Shown here one piece after another: positions 10,501 to 17,561 of a stretch of DNA of 42,030 nucleotides. Below the pieces are notes generated by a model, which worked only from the letters and a program-made list of their open reading frames with translations, did no database searches and was not told where the DNA came from. Positions within the stretch are counted from its first letter, which is position 1, and every line of letters begins with the position of its first letter. This DNA is from a virus: positions 1 to 42,030 of the IMG/VR virus record IMGVR_UViG_3300031999_000063, one strand, 5' to 3'. Made by a program: the position numbers and the translations under genes.

Positions 10501-11546
10501 CAGGTAACGTCTACACATGGAGTAATGGTCAGACAACGCAGAGTATTACAGTTAGTGTTACAGGCAACTACGTAGTCACTGTAACGGACGGGGCAGGCTG
10601 TACAGCGACTTCGGTAGCTACAGTAGTCACTATCAAGACTCCGATCACAGCACTAATCACTCCACCTACGTCAGTAACGTGTGGGGCAAATGTTACTCTC
10701 ACCACTGTTTCGGCTACATCATACCTATGGTCTACTGGTGCTACTACTCAGAGCATAAGTGTAAGTGCCGCAACCTATACTGTGACAGTAACTAACTCTG
10801 TTGGGTGTACATCTACCACTTCGGCAGTTGTATCATCAGCTACGGCGGCAGTAGGTACGATCAGTCCATCAGGAACGGTGAATCAGTGTGGTGGAACGGT
10901 GTTACTTACAGCATCTAACAACGCATCCTACCTATGGAGCAACGGCGCTACTACAAGAAGTATCACAGCTACAAACGGTACGTATATCGTTACTGTAACC
11001 AACGCTCAAGGGTGTACAGCAGTAAGTACACCAACGTATGTTGTCATTAGGACTATACCAACAGCGTCTATTAGTCCATCAGGAACGGTTTCTGCTTGCA
11101 ATGGAGCTACAACTACGCTTACGTCTATAACTGCAACATCCTACTTATGGAGCACAGGAGCCACAACGCAGAGCATTGGAGTGACTAGTTCATCAACCTA
11201 CACGGTAACGGTAACGAACAGCGTGGGATGTACTGCATCAGCAAGCACAATAGTTGCTTACTACCCATGCGTGTGTGATGCTCCAACAGGGGTTTACATG
11301 AGCGAGATATGGAGAAATGGAGCGAAGGTAGTCTGGACTTTAGATAACGAAGTAACGTATTACAGAGTCACAATCACCGATCAGTCAGACCCTACTCGGA
11401 CGCAGACTAAAACATGGAGATCAGGAACGGTGGGGATATCCTTCTCTCAGCTAAGAACAGGTACACTGTATAAGATAACCATCACGCCAACGTGCGGAAC
11501 AAGTACGGGAAGCGCGACTAGTATATACTTTACGACGAAAAATTGA
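7545..11546 (+). CDS. Secreted multidomain adhesin or depolymerase-like protein (LamG, CBM-like, Ig repeats, FN3)
   Basis: 1333 residues. A clear Sec signal peptide occupies residues 1-21 (charged MRKK, hydrophobic core, cut near VLG|QIN). Residues about 25-235 resemble a LamG/concanavalin domain ('WHHLVFVYN', 'ALYVDG', 'SYDEIAVYNQAIS'). Residues about 245-790 form a large aromatic-rich region that could be a glycoside-hydrolase barrel, but I cannot name catalytic residues. Residues about 799-960 look like a carbohydrate-binding beta-sandwich ('QAEHYAKYV', 'AGTLYLWVKM'). Four Ig-like repeats of roughly 68 residues follow (965-1240), each with a 'YLWSNGATTQSI'-like core and a 'GC' near the end. 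A fibronectin-III-like domain closes the protein. It is the last gene of a virion-type operon; a Sec signal there is odd. Surface polysaccharide binding is an inference. Confidence 0.8.
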   Translation: MRKKLLLLAAVMIITAVSVLGQINPQVYYTFDLTNPLAPTVGTTNISAAGAYTTPSSGKVGKYISINRAVNQTLTGQQVLVSNAVTVEFLWKPGDGWDENRDPILFTIGNTTAKFIWPEIWFTTTSSSVSDNFKINLQNIGPATWSYFAKNWHHLVFVYNASSGFKALYVDGTLPSGFSKSLAGGTITGASNQSIIMGSNTSFQSGQMSYDEIAVYNQAISAGQVYKDYSDAWVGNHYSFGVTAVPASPAVTAPLDVLEFPLGYVLGSTNSNSVSTPALAQLKNFTRPRYAIGTTAAKNFNWMALDYMSGYYQPGMTQTMVNDTGGAMNIELAQNWNYYFLVNVNANSTDYSDTTKFEGKMVVVSNRNRQYKTSIISFWTQLRPNRYGYIANANYLQWQICPANNFIRNSSGQFIGTNGAVSTYKFRSPASPLDSIKQDASTYRRNFSALAAVMTDTLDMINENDEVLTRFDSTALRLDPAIVTAMGAAGFGNMRQYAAYAYARMFKVLKDSVKTIAALDSTGWSMYQVDGVDGSISPIPYDRWNFSQYRANNEDPTFGQSSTFDFYPRYVWNWRRNAGAWRGIQPFVESRNVENVVFTKYSTPFVGAGWNVNEEQNMRPAQWLGLLKVIGMMGARSYYTGYFNEQSSYVPPNLPPADPKGYIWQAAMPSYAQSACDWVMDNGYNDTLMTGDVPGNYQFQTYSGYRFYSGSEEILTVVRKKHSVNQYAIATAYTNSTSMTGGTPLVDTATFTLQNKTIQLQTRRQGSVYMLDLAKDTATLIQYDDWHDRTHPQRWTTDMYVQAEHYAKYVSRAKDVRTTPYQLSASTSLNLIGTTTFLTYMDSTNYSPDTLSYAVNIPTAGTLYLWVKMRSATGTIAGFSARMDNLGAFTQSNVIDTTFLWYRISLTPDTMKWTGLAIGNHTLKLIASSARTEIDQFLLTNNASTMLPEGTPGEATPCAGVIPVPTITPSAPVTQCGGTVVLQASSGNVYTWSNGQTTQSITVSVTGNYVVTVTDGAGCTATSVATVVTIKTPITALITPPTSVTCGANVTLTTVSATSYLWSTGATTQSISVSAATYTVTVTNSVGCTSTTSAVVSSATAAVGTISPSGTVNQCGGTVLLTASNNASYLWSNGATTRSITATNGTYIVTVTNAQGCTAVSTPTYVVIRTIPTASISPSGTVSACNGATTTLTSITATSYLWSTGATTQSIGVTSSSTYTVTVTNSVGCTASASTIVAYYPCVCDAPTGVYMSEIWRNGAKVVWTLDNEVTYYRVTITDQSDPTRTQTKTWRSGTVGISFSQLRTGTLYKITITPTCGTSTGSATSIYFTTKN

Positions 11547-11593
11547 TATTAGGTAACGAAGGGCTGCACTACCGCTAATACAGCCACTCCGAG

Positions 11594-11639
11594 ACCCATC
11601 ACTAAGATAGTACGAAGATAGTACGACATAGTGATGGGT
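11594..11639. terminator. Long-loop hairpin between convergent genes, probable bidirectional terminator
   Basis: An 11-bp perfect stem (11594-11604 with 11629-11639, ACCCATCACTA/TAGTGATGGGT) encloses a 24-nt loop. It sits in the 117-bp gap where the rightward adhesin gene (ends 11546) meets the leftward operon (ends 11664). U-tracts are short on both sides, so termination efficiency is uncertain. The loop contains an exact tandem duplication of AGATAGTACGA. Confidence 0.6.
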
Positions 11640-11663
11640 TTGGATGTTGTGATAAATTATTGT

Positions 11664-12023
11664 TTAGAATGGAGGCTCCTCATAGTCATCAGCTCCCGTT
11701 GCGAACTCCTGAGCCTTCGGATTCGGAGTGATGGGCGCAGACTCCTGAGCATGAACATTACTAGTCAGTTCAGCGACCTTCCAGACTTCGCAATCAGTAT
11801 ACCACTTGCCATTATATTCGCGTGACTTGGGTTGGTACATTACTTCAATGTCACATCCAATAGGTAGATCAAGAATCTCTTTAGCTACTTCGTTACGCGC
11901 CTTAAAGGCTACATCGGGATCGAACTTCGCATCTGTCTTGGCAAGGAATTGAACGTTTGTCCATGTTCCGTTTTTACCTTCACCTGTCTTGGTGTCAAGG
12001 ATTTTTAGTAGGGTTACTTTCAT
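11664..12023 (-). CDS. ssb: DUF3127-type OB-fold single-stranded DNA-binding protein
   Basis: 119 residues. The motifs 'GEGKNGTW', 'SREYNGKWYTD' and 'CEVWKVAEL' match the DUF3127 family of Bacteroidota, an OB-fold group regarded as SSB-like. The last residues, DDYEEPPF, form an acidic tail ending in PPF, like the SSB tip that docks partner enzymes. It is the last gene of a leftward module that also holds a PD-(D/E)XK exonuclease and a phiC31-gp3-like protein, which supports a role in coating ssDNA during phage recombination or replication. Its start overlaps the end of the previous gene by 29 bp. The symbol denotes function, not homology to E. coli ssb. Confidence 0.75.
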   Translation of the reverse strand: MKVTLLKILDTKTGEGKNGTWTNVQFLAKTDAKFDPDVAFKARNEVAKEILDLPIGCDIEVMYQPKSREYNGKWYTDCEVWKVAELTSNVHAQESAPITPNPKAQEFATGADDYEEPPF

Positions 12024-12264
12024 GTTTATTATATATGGATGTTATAAGTTTCTTGCTCTGTGAATGTAGTATTTTATCTCCAATCGGACTTCGATTATCG
12101 TACACCACCTTCGCCATCTGTTGAAAGTTATGTCGAGGGCAACGCTTATGCCTATTCTTCTTACACAGACACATTAGGTGCGTGCCGGTAACCTCAATGA
12201 AGTTAAGCATTGCCATGTCTAGTATTTCATCAAGTTGTTGGGGAGTGAGTTCTATTTTGGTCAT
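11995..12264 (-). CDS. Hypothetical protein with Cys/His cluster
   Basis: 89 residues, unknown. It contains 'HLMCLCKKNRHKRCPRHNF', a dense Cys/His/basic patch that could bind zinc or nucleic acid. It overlaps both neighbours (35 bp with the upstream gene, 29 bp with the SSB-like gene), indicating translational coupling within the recombination module. Confidence 0.55.
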   Translation of the reverse strand: MTKIELTPQQLDEILDMAMLNFIEVTGTHLMCLCKKNRHKRCPRHNFQQMAKVVYDNRSPIGDKILHSQSKKLITSIYNKHESNPTKNP

Positions 12265-12526
12265 GGGTTAATAGTTTAATTAATCTCTCCTCTTCGGAGC
12301 GTTGGTCTTCTGATAATCGGAAGGGAGTCGGGAGGTGGTTGGGATATTTTAATTTTAAATCAACTTTACCTAAAATCATATAATTATATACTGTCTTAAC
12401 AAACTCTTTCATTGCAATGTCAGCCATATCGTTTCCATAATAACAATAAACTATATTTTGCTCATACCATTTGCCTCTGTGTTTCTTTCGAAGGTATGTA
12501 ACAATCGCTCTTCCGCAATTAGACAT
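12230..12526 (-). CDS. Hypothetical protein
   Basis: 98 residues, unknown and basic overall. The N-terminal half ('GRAIVTYLRKKHRGKWYEQNI') looks like a folded alpha/beta segment and the C-terminus is charged and polar. It overlaps the next gene by 35 bp and starts 31 bp after the previous one, so it belongs to the same leftward transcript. Confidence 0.55.
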   Translation of the reverse strand: MSNCGRAIVTYLRKKHRGKWYEQNIVYCYYGNDMADIAMKEFVKTVYNYMILGKVDLKLKYPNHLPTPFRLSEDQRSEEERLIKLLTHDQNRTHSPTT

Positions 12527-12557
12527 AGGTACAATAGCATAGTCTGGGAATATCGGT

Positions 12558-13007
12558 CTAGTGTTTATTCGTTACAGATTCTTTATATTTATTATACGCT
12601 TGTTCAATCGTCTCTTTGGGCAGTATGCTAAACCGTGATACAAATTCTAGCACCTGTTCTTTGGGCAGATAGTCATCACAGTTATCCACTCTACCTTCAC
12701 TGTATTCTCTTAATACTAGCACTAGTTCCTCCTTCATCTTCAAGGAATCAGTATCGTGTATCACCTCAAGAACTTTTGAGAACCATTCGCCCTGATCTTC
12801 TAATAGTTCTAAGATGTTGTTGTCTTTAATGTGTCGTATGAAGTCATTGTTGCTATCAAGCACTTGATTGAACTTCTGCTTAAACTTCATACTTAGTTCT
12901 CGACTACCCTTAATGCTCCAAGCCCACTTATCGGCTTCAATCATTAGCACTGTGTACATCCACAGTTTAAAGTCAAATGTTGATCTTAAGTTCTTGGTTG
13001 GCGTCAT
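12558..13007 (-). CDS. Hypothetical mainly helical protein
   Basis: 149 residues, unknown, with many Lys, Glu and Leu and long predicted helices. There is no signal peptide or membrane segment. It ends 31 bp before the next gene and starts 17 bp after the stop of the membrane protein upstream. Position in the exonuclease/SSB module suggests an accessory role in DNA metabolism, but nothing in the sequence proves it. Confidence 0.6.
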   Translation of the reverse strand: MTPTKNLRSTFDFKLWMYTVLMIEADKWAWSIKGSRELSMKFKQKFNQVLDSNNDFIRHIKDNNILELLEDQGEWFSKVLEVIHDTDSLKMKEELVLVLREYSEGRVDNCDDYLPKEQVLEFVSRFSILPKETIEQAYNKYKESVTNKH

Positions 13008-13024
13008 ACGGTGTCATTACTTTT

Positions 13025-13459
13025 TTATTTATCAGATCCTTCTAAATATTTCCAATGTAGGTGTACTGCAAATGCAGACAATACTCCTGCGATAGCAGTT
13101 GCTACCCACCAATTTCTACTTTTGCGTACAGAGGCGTGTTTTTTAGCTGCTGCTACTTGTTGGTAAAGATTTTCACTAGACATACTATCGCTGTAGTTAC
13201 GCTCCTTTAGAAGTTCACTTTGCATATATGTAGTGTTTCTATCTTTAGCAACCAACATTTCAGATTGGTTTTTTAAGTCAGCACGTAAGGTGATAACTTC
13301 AATGCGGATTGAATCACACTCCTGAAGATCATCCAACATATATTTCATTAGATACTTTGGAGTGTATACCAAAGAATCTTTATTTGTTTTCGTACCGCTT
13401 TGTGAGAATGCGGTTGTAATACTGAGAAGTGTAATTAGAAATAGGAGTGATTTTTTCAT
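13025..13459 (-). CDS. Exported protein with C-terminal membrane segment
   Basis: 144 residues. A signal peptide or N-terminal anchor is evident (MKKSLLFLITLLSITTAFSQ). The middle is a charged, probably coiled segment, and a hydrophobic stretch near 116-134 ('WWVATAIAGVLSAFAV') suggests a second membrane segment. Its start lies 80 bp inside the upstream gene in another frame, an arrangement reminiscent of Rz/Rz1 spanin pairs. However, there is no lipobox cysteine after the signal, so an outer-membrane spanin is not supported. Confidence 0.65.
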   Translation of the reverse strand: MKKSLLFLITLLSITTAFSQSGTKTNKDSLVYTPKYLMKYMLDDLQECDSIRIEVITLRADLKNQSEMLVAKDRNTTYMQSELLKERNYSDSMSSENLYQQVAAAKKHASVRKSRNWWVATAIAGVLSAFAVHLHWKYLEGSDK

Positions 13460-13727
13460 TTTTATTAATGGTTTTAGTAATAATTTTTATAGGTGTTAAT
13501 TTAAGTTTATTGTTTTCAGACTCAATCTCAATAACGTGGTTAGTAAGTTGGTCTTTTTCTTGGATAATACCGCTCATCTTTTCATTAAGTGACTCAATGG
13601 TAGCAGATTGAAATTCAGCCTGATTAATTAATTGTTTTTGATACTTGGCAAGATCGCTATATTCTAGGTATATAAATACACAGAATACTAGCATAATTGT
13701 TAGTAGGATAGATGGTAATGCTTTCAT
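13380..13727 (-). CDS. Single-pass membrane protein with coiled coil (Rz-like candidate)
   Basis: 115 residues: one N-terminal membrane segment (residues 4-22), then a coiled coil ('QATIESLNEKMSG'-type heptads through about residue 75) and a Lys/Asn-rich tail. Topology and size resemble inner-membrane spanins (Rz), and the 3' end overlaps the next gene by 80 bp. It lies downstream of a nuclease gene rather than inside the membrane-gene cluster at 15.8-18.0 kb, so the lysis role is tentative. Confidence 0.6.
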   Translation of the reverse strand: MKALPSILLTIMLVFCVFIYLEYSDLAKYQKQLINQAEFQSATIESLNEKMSGIIQEKDQLTNHVIEIESENNKLKLTPIKIITKTINKNEKITPISNYTSQYYNRILTKRYENK

Positions 13728-13764
13728 AGTTTTACTTCTTTTTTATAGTTAATAATAAATTCAA

Positions 13765-13772
13765 CAAATTTA
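13765..13772 (-). promoter_or_regulatory. Possible -7 element (TAAATTTG)
   Basis: CAAATTTA on the + strand reads TAAATTTG on the - strand, matching TAnnTTTG. It lies 37 bp before the ATG at 13727, overlapping the end of the exonuclease gene. No good -33 TTG is seen at the right distance, so this is weak. Confidence 0.3.
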
Positions 13773-14771
13773 CGGAGTTTCAAACCTCTTCTTATGATGC
13801 TCTATAATATACTGCTCAAGCGTCATCTCTGAGTACAGTGCTGATGGGTCATCTCCTAGAACGATCTGTCCGTTGATGTCGCCTAAGATAGTGTCCTTCT
13901 TATCCATCTCGATCTGAGCAACACGTATCCAAGCATAGAACTTCTGCATGTCAACAGAGCCAGTCTTATCATTGAGGTTATAGGTCGGCGTACTACCCCT
14001 CCAGTCCTTCGGTGACCAGTTGAATATTCTCTCGATCTTGAGCTCAGGGAAATTATGTTCAATTAACTGCTTGTAGGCTTCAAGTTGAACATCCTTCTCT
14101 TCGTGCGACGTACTCTTACGAGTGGATTTTACGTCAATTACACAGAGCATACGTATTGCCTTCTTGGTGAGCTTAACTTCATCCTTGCGCGGTCCAGACT
14201 TATATTTCTCTCCCCAATCACCCTCCACCTCAATATCCATGTAGGCTATGATGTCGATGGTGCCCGAATAGCCTTCAGGGTGAGTGAGCATAATTTCTAC
14301 TGCAATAGGCTTCACATTATAGTCGTGACAGAACTTCACAAAGGCAAGCATATCTTGTTTAAGATCAGCGTTCCATTTCTCCTTATCAATCTTATAATCG
14401 TTTTCTATACAATAGTTGTCTATAACAACATCAATCAGAGTGAAGTCATACTTCTTGTTGATTAGTAAGTACTCAATCTCTTTGTGAAGCAGTGTGCCGT
14501 ACCAAGCTCTCTCGTGCATGTAGGCTTGAGATTTCTCCCATCCCATATCACATATCCATTTGATGAGTCCCTGCGGTTTAGGTATCACCATAGCAAGCAT
14601 TGAAGTCACTCCTAGATACATCTGTGGTACGTTATCCTCCATAGTGTAGTAGAACCTACCCTTTGGTGTTACGATGCGGTAGAGCTTGTATGGTGGTTCT
14701 CTCAAAGCTTCACTATCGAAGTAGGCTGCCACTACCGATTCTATCGGTAAGGATCTTAGTGTTGTGGTCAT
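13770..14771 (-). CDS. PD-(D/E)XK exonuclease, RecB/lambda-exonuclease-like
   Basis: 333 residues. The nuclease core is recognisable: a helix with 'GTLLHKEIE' (the G-x-x-x-H motif), the metal-binding Asp in 'SGTIDIIAYMD', the D-x-K pair in 'CVIDVKSTRKS', and a following 'QLEAYKQLIE' helix. This order is typical of Cas4/RecB/lambda-exo-type nucleases. With the gp3-like protein upstream and the SSB-like protein downstream it looks like a phage recombination module that resects DNA ends. It starts 6 bp after the preceding stop. Acting as 5'-3' exonuclease is inferred, not visible. Confidence 0.75.
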   Translation of the reverse strand: MTTTLRSLPIESVVAAYFDSEALREPPYKLYRIVTPKGRFYYTMEDNVPQMYLGVTSMLAMVIPKPQGLIKWICDMGWEKSQAYMHERAWYGTLLHKEIEYLLINKKYDFTLIDVVIDNYCIENDYKIDKEKWNADLKQDMLAFVKFCHDYNVKPIAVEIMLTHPEGYSGTIDIIAYMDIEVEGDWGEKYKSGPRKDEVKLTKKAIRMLCVIDVKSTRKSTSHEEKDVQLEAYKQLIEHNFPELKIERIFNWSPKDWRGSTPTYNLNDKTGSVDMQKFYAWIRVAQIEMDKKDTILGDINGQIVLGDDPSALYSEMTLEQYIIEHHKKRFETP

Positions 14772-14777
14772 AGGGGA

Positions 14778-15578
14778 TTAATCGGTAGGAGTGTCAGTTA
14801 TTACCTCAGCCTCCACAATAGGAACATCTCCGCTCTGTGCTAAGGCAAGTAGTTTCTTTTCATTCATGGTGATGGTTGCGATCTTAGAAATATCACCACC
14901 TCCATCAAGGTAGGCTTTAATAGCTGAGATATTCTCTTCGCCTCTGTTGGGTATTAACTGCACCACAGAGTAGGACTTGGCGGCTCCAGGAGAATAACCT
15001 GACGCTTTAGAAACTGTAAGGTCAAACGGAAATCCCATGATAGTGCCTGCCTTTTCTTTAATAAAATCAAAGGTTTCGATAATGTTTGGAATAGATGATG
15101 CGCTTCCTTTGGTCACAAACTCCCAACATCCAAGCACATCTTTGATAGCGGGAATAACAAAACGAAGACGAAGATGTTCAGCCCATCCTTTGATGGCTTT
15201 CACTCTTGGATCTGTCTTAGGCACATCTTCAACATAACCACCTACTGCTTTACCTTCTTTATCTACAATGGTAGAGTCCCATATACGGAACTTCTCGCCA
15301 TCACCTTCACCCCACAGCTTACCTTTATCCCAAGAAGCGTAGTACTGACTACAGGCTTCTGTAAGATCATCGGTAATGAATACAATACCAATCTTGTTGG
15401 GTTTATCTCCAAGAACCTCCTTGAACTTAGATTCATACTTGCCTGTGGCACGGAAGTAATCAATAGAGATAGGGTATTCTTTACCTGCTGAGTTCTTGGC
15501 TTTATCGCCTATCTTTATTCTTCCAATGAGAGGAAGCGAAGCACTACTTGCGTGCTGTTTTACAATTCTTCCGCTCAT
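14778..15578 (-). CDS. phiC31 gp3-like (recombination-directionality-factor-like) protein
   Basis: 266 residues. The N-terminal pattern 'LPLIGRIKIGDK', 'GKEYPISIDYFRATG', 'IGIVFITDD' and 'GEGDGEKFRIWD' fits the family of the phiC31 gp3 recombination directionality factor, widespread in phages next to nucleases. In phiC31 the protein switches a serine integrase to excision, but most relatives have no tested role. Here it lies between an RHH protein (4-bp overlap) and an exonuclease, which favours a DNA-recombination role. A small serine recombinase is encoded 9 kb away; a link is possible but unproven. The C-terminus is Ala/Val/Glu rich and low in complexity. Confidence 0.65.
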   Translation of the reverse strand: MSGRIVKQHASSASLPLIGRIKIGDKAKNSAGKEYPISIDYFRATGKYESKFKEVLGDKPNKIGIVFITDDLTEACSQYYASWDKGKLWGEGDGEKFRIWDSTIVDKEGKAVGGYVEDVPKTDPRVKAIKGWAEHLRLRFVIPAIKDVLGCWEFVTKGSASSIPNIIETFDFIKEKAGTIMGFPFDLTVSKASGYSPGAAKSYSVVQLIPNRGEENISAIKAYLDGGGDISKIATITMNEKKLLALAQSGDVPIVEAEVITDTPTD

Positions 15579-15790
15579 TTGTTTTTGGTGTATTTAAGTT
15601 TTTTAGTTTTCTCGTCCATGCTCTTTACTTCTTTATCATAGAGCAGAGAAATAGCCTCGCGCATTACTGATGCTTGAGATCGTCCTCCTCTGTGATTAGC
15701 CATTCTGTAGAGCATATCCATCTCCTCCTGCCCAATACGCTGAGAGGATGCACCTGATGATACGTGTACCATATAAGATTGTGTTGTCAT
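15575..15790 (-). CDS. Ribbon-helix-helix-type DNA-binding protein
   Basis: 71 residues from the ATG at 15790. 'MVHVSSGASSQRIGQEEMD' followed by 'RGGRSQASVMREAISLLYD' resembles a CopG/Arc-type fold: a beta strand, then two helices with the GRS-x-x-x-VMREAI signature. It is the first gene after a strong promoter and overlaps the gp3-like gene by 4 bp (ATGA). A role in autoregulating the recombination operon is inferred. An upstream in-frame TTG would overlap the -7 element, so the ATG at 15790 is preferred. Confidence 0.65.
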   Translation of the reverse strand: MTTQSYMVHVSSGASSQRIGQEEMDMLYRMANHRGGRSQASVMREAISLLYDKEVKSMDEKTKKLKYTKNK

Positions 15791-15794
15791 ACTG

Positions 15795-15824
15795 CAAATA
15801 TAGTACAAATAACTATAAGTGCAA
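15795..15824 (-). promoter_or_regulatory. Bacteroidota-type promoter, TTG-N19-TATATTTG
   Basis: On the - strand TTG (15824-15822) is followed after 19 bp by TATATTTG (15802-15795), matching the Bacteroidota sigma-factor consensus. The -7 element ends only 4 bp before the ATG at 15790, so the transcript would be leaderless or nearly so. Confidence 0.75.
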
Positions 15825-15830
15825 TATTAT

Positions 15831-16394
15831 TTAGTACTCTTTAGCCCAAATTCTAAAGGTTGCTCCGATAATATGTTGATTCTGAACTGCATCAAAAGTG
15901 TAGGAAATAGCTCTTTTTTTATTGATTAATTCAATCTTAGGTCCGAATCCCTGACCTGCTGTAACTGCCGCGCCTAAATAAATGGCAGTCTTAATGCCCA
16001 CATCGTAAGGAATAGAGTCAATAATATGGGTTGTTTTGATTCCTTTAAGTTTATGCGTGATCTCTACGGCTCCTACATCACACGGAGAGCACCACTTCAC
16101 CTCAATATTAACTGATGAATCGGATACTGTTGCTATGTACTCATCACATGAGTCGGGCACTTGGACAGCCACAGGATCACTAGGTATAATGATTTGCTCC
16201 TTGAGTTTCTTGCGAAGTTTAGTCTTAGTGGGAGTTATCGTATCAATCTTAGGAGTAGAATCGTGCATAGCAACATACACCGTTCTTGATGATGCGCTAG
16301 GACATGGTGGGCAGTCCATGGGCTTAAAAATATACATGAGTATTAGCACTGCAATAGCGAACCATTGCAGTTTCACTAGGCTACGGCTGTTCAT
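15831..16394 (-). CDS. Membrane-anchored hypothetical protein
   Basis: 187 residues: one N-terminal membrane anchor (residues about 9-24, 'LQWFAIAVLILMYIFK') followed by 'CPPCPSASS' and a Thr/Lys-rich linker, then a beta-rich exported domain with a second Cys pair (CSPC). Similar small anchored proteins accompany lysis genes in Bacteroidota phages, so a periplasmic or spanin-like role is possible. Its start overlaps the upstream membrane gene by 14 bp. Confidence 0.6.
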   Translation of the reverse strand: MNSRSLVKLQWFAIAVLILMYIFKPMDCPPCPSASSRTVYVAMHDSTPKIDTITPTKTKLRKKLKEQIIIPSDPVAVQVPDSCDEYIATVSDSSVNIEVKWCSPCDVGAVEITHKLKGIKTTHIIDSIPYDVGIKTAIYLGAAVTAGQGFGPKIELINKKRAISYTFDAVQNQHIIGATFRIWAKEY

Positions 16395-16746
16395 CGCTAG
16401 GAGGAGTTACCTTCTTGGTAAATACCTGTGCTATGCTCTTCCACATATCAGGGTTGGTTATTACTGGATAAATGTTATAGAGTGCAGAAGAGGAGGCATA
16501 CGACATAAAGAACGCTGCCCAAATGGGCCACCCTCTTTCAATGGATATACCTGTAAATATAAATGAGGCAATAATACTGAAGACAAATGGTGCAACATAG
16601 TCTTGAATGAACTGTGGTAGACTCCACGTTGCTTCTGTTCGCTTAGTGTTATCTTTTACCTTCATTGCCTTAAATAGAAGATGAGCTACAAGTCCAAGAG
16701 CCATCATAATCCAAGGAGAATCCATTAATAATGCAAATGTTGTCAT
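16381..16746 (-). CDS. Membrane protein, lysis-cluster (holin-like candidate)
   Basis: 121 residues with about three hydrophobic segments (near 10-25, 51-67 and 72-92) and a charged C-terminal tail ending PPSDEQP. Size and topology fit phage holins, and it overlaps the DUF5675 gene by 4 bp (ATGA). It could equally be a different accessory membrane protein; there is no diagnostic motif. Confidence 0.6.
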   Translation of the reverse strand: MTTFALLMDSPWIMMALGLVAHLLFKAMKVKDNTKRTEATWSLPQFIQDYVAPFVFSIIASFIFTGISIERGWPIWAAFFMSYASSSALYNIYPVITNPDMWKSIAQVFTKKVTPPSDEQP

Positions 16747-17231
16747 AGTTGTTTGTTTATAACTGTAAGTCTTAGGTATCCTAATGATTTTAAACTTGGA
16801 TGTTTTTGAATGAATGGTAGCACCTTCTCATCAAATGCAATGCGAGAGGAGTCCACACGATCTTTATCTTTACTCATACCAGGTAGAATACACCCTTCGG
16901 TATCTGCATCGGTATTGCCAGGGTGAATCCTAACACCTCTCCAAATGTGTTTACCATCAACAATCACGTATGGTTCGCCATTATGATCTTCGTGGGTGTA
17001 GATAATTGGAAGGTCTCTTTTAAACCGATTAGAGTAGGAGATTTTTACTCTATATTCTCCCTCTGGAATGCAGGTCGATGAAGGTATCTTCACACCACTT
17101 GGTCTTGCCTCATCTTCTAAAGCATAACAAAGCATTTTAGAAGCATCTTCTGTCACATCCCATCCAAAGATTTCTGATACTGTTGATCGAATGGTAAACC
17201 ACTTTCTGATTATCGTTAAGTCTGTATTCAT
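16743..17231 (-). CDS. DUF5675 family protein
   Basis: 162 residues. 'IRKWFTIRSTVSEIFG', 'CYALEDEARP', 'IPEGEYRVKIS' and 'GVRIHPGNTDADTEGCILPG' match the conserved core of DUF5675, a family found mainly in phages and prophages with no proven activity. The conserved His and Cys in 'RIHPGN...EGCI' resemble a catalytic pair, as in cysteine-type wall enzymes. Together with the flanking membrane proteins it may be part of a lysis cassette. It overlaps both neighbours by 4 bp. Confidence 0.75.
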   Translation of the reverse strand: MNTDLTIIRKWFTIRSTVSEIFGWDVTEDASKMLCYALEDEARPSGVKIPSSTCIPEGEYRVKISYSNRFKRDLPIIYTHEDHNGEPYVIVDGKHIWRGVRIHPGNTDADTEGCILPGMSKDKDRVDSSRIAFDEKVLPFIQKHPSLKSLGYLRLTVINKQL

Positions 17232-17557
17232 TTCTCTCCAAATTTACATCCCATGACAAAGAAGGCAAGTATTAATCCTCCGATAAGTGAGATGATTTGC
17301 ATACATATTTTAACCTGAATTGCATTACTAGGTAAAGCCCACCCCACCGATTCGCCTGCATAGTAAACCGTATAAGCCTCCGTGTAGACATGAACGAACC
17401 AAATCAAGGGTAGTGCTGCTGCGACCTTTAATCTTCTGCCTTGCAAGTATTGATTAAAGACTTTTGATTTCTTGATAAATAGCAAAAAGACATAAGCTAT
17501 TGCAATCATCAATACAAGCATCTCGGAAATATACAATGACATTAGAAGTATTGACAT
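17228..17557 (-). CDS. Small multi-pass membrane protein (holin-like candidate)
   Basis: 109 residues with three strongly hydrophobic segments (about 5-27, 44-60 and 84-103), the last ending 'LILAFFVMGCKFGEK'. Size and topology fit a holin, and the next gene is the DUF5675 protein (4-bp overlap). No specific family is recognised. Confidence 0.6.
   Translation of the reverse strand: MSILLMSLYISEMLVLMIAIAYVFLLFIKKSKVFNQYLQGRRLKVAAALPLIWFVHVYTEAYTVYYAGESVGWALPSNAIQVKICMQIISLIGGLILAFFVMGCKFGEK
17239..17268 (-). promoter_or_regulatory. Possible internal promoter, TTG-N19-TAAATTTG
   Basis: TTG (17268-17266) and TAAATTTG (17246-17239) on the - strand are 19 bp apart. They lie inside the last codons of the membrane gene 17228-17557, and the -7 element is 7 bp upstream of the DUF5675 start. 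Because it lies within coding sequence, chance cannot be excluded. Confidence 0.4.
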
Positions 17558-17561
17558 ACAT

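Noticed and set aside
13025-13727. Overlapping gene pair as a complete Rz/Rz1 spanin system
   Set aside because: The second protein lacks a lipobox cysteine and has a C-terminal membrane segment, so only the first protein remains an Rz-like candidate.
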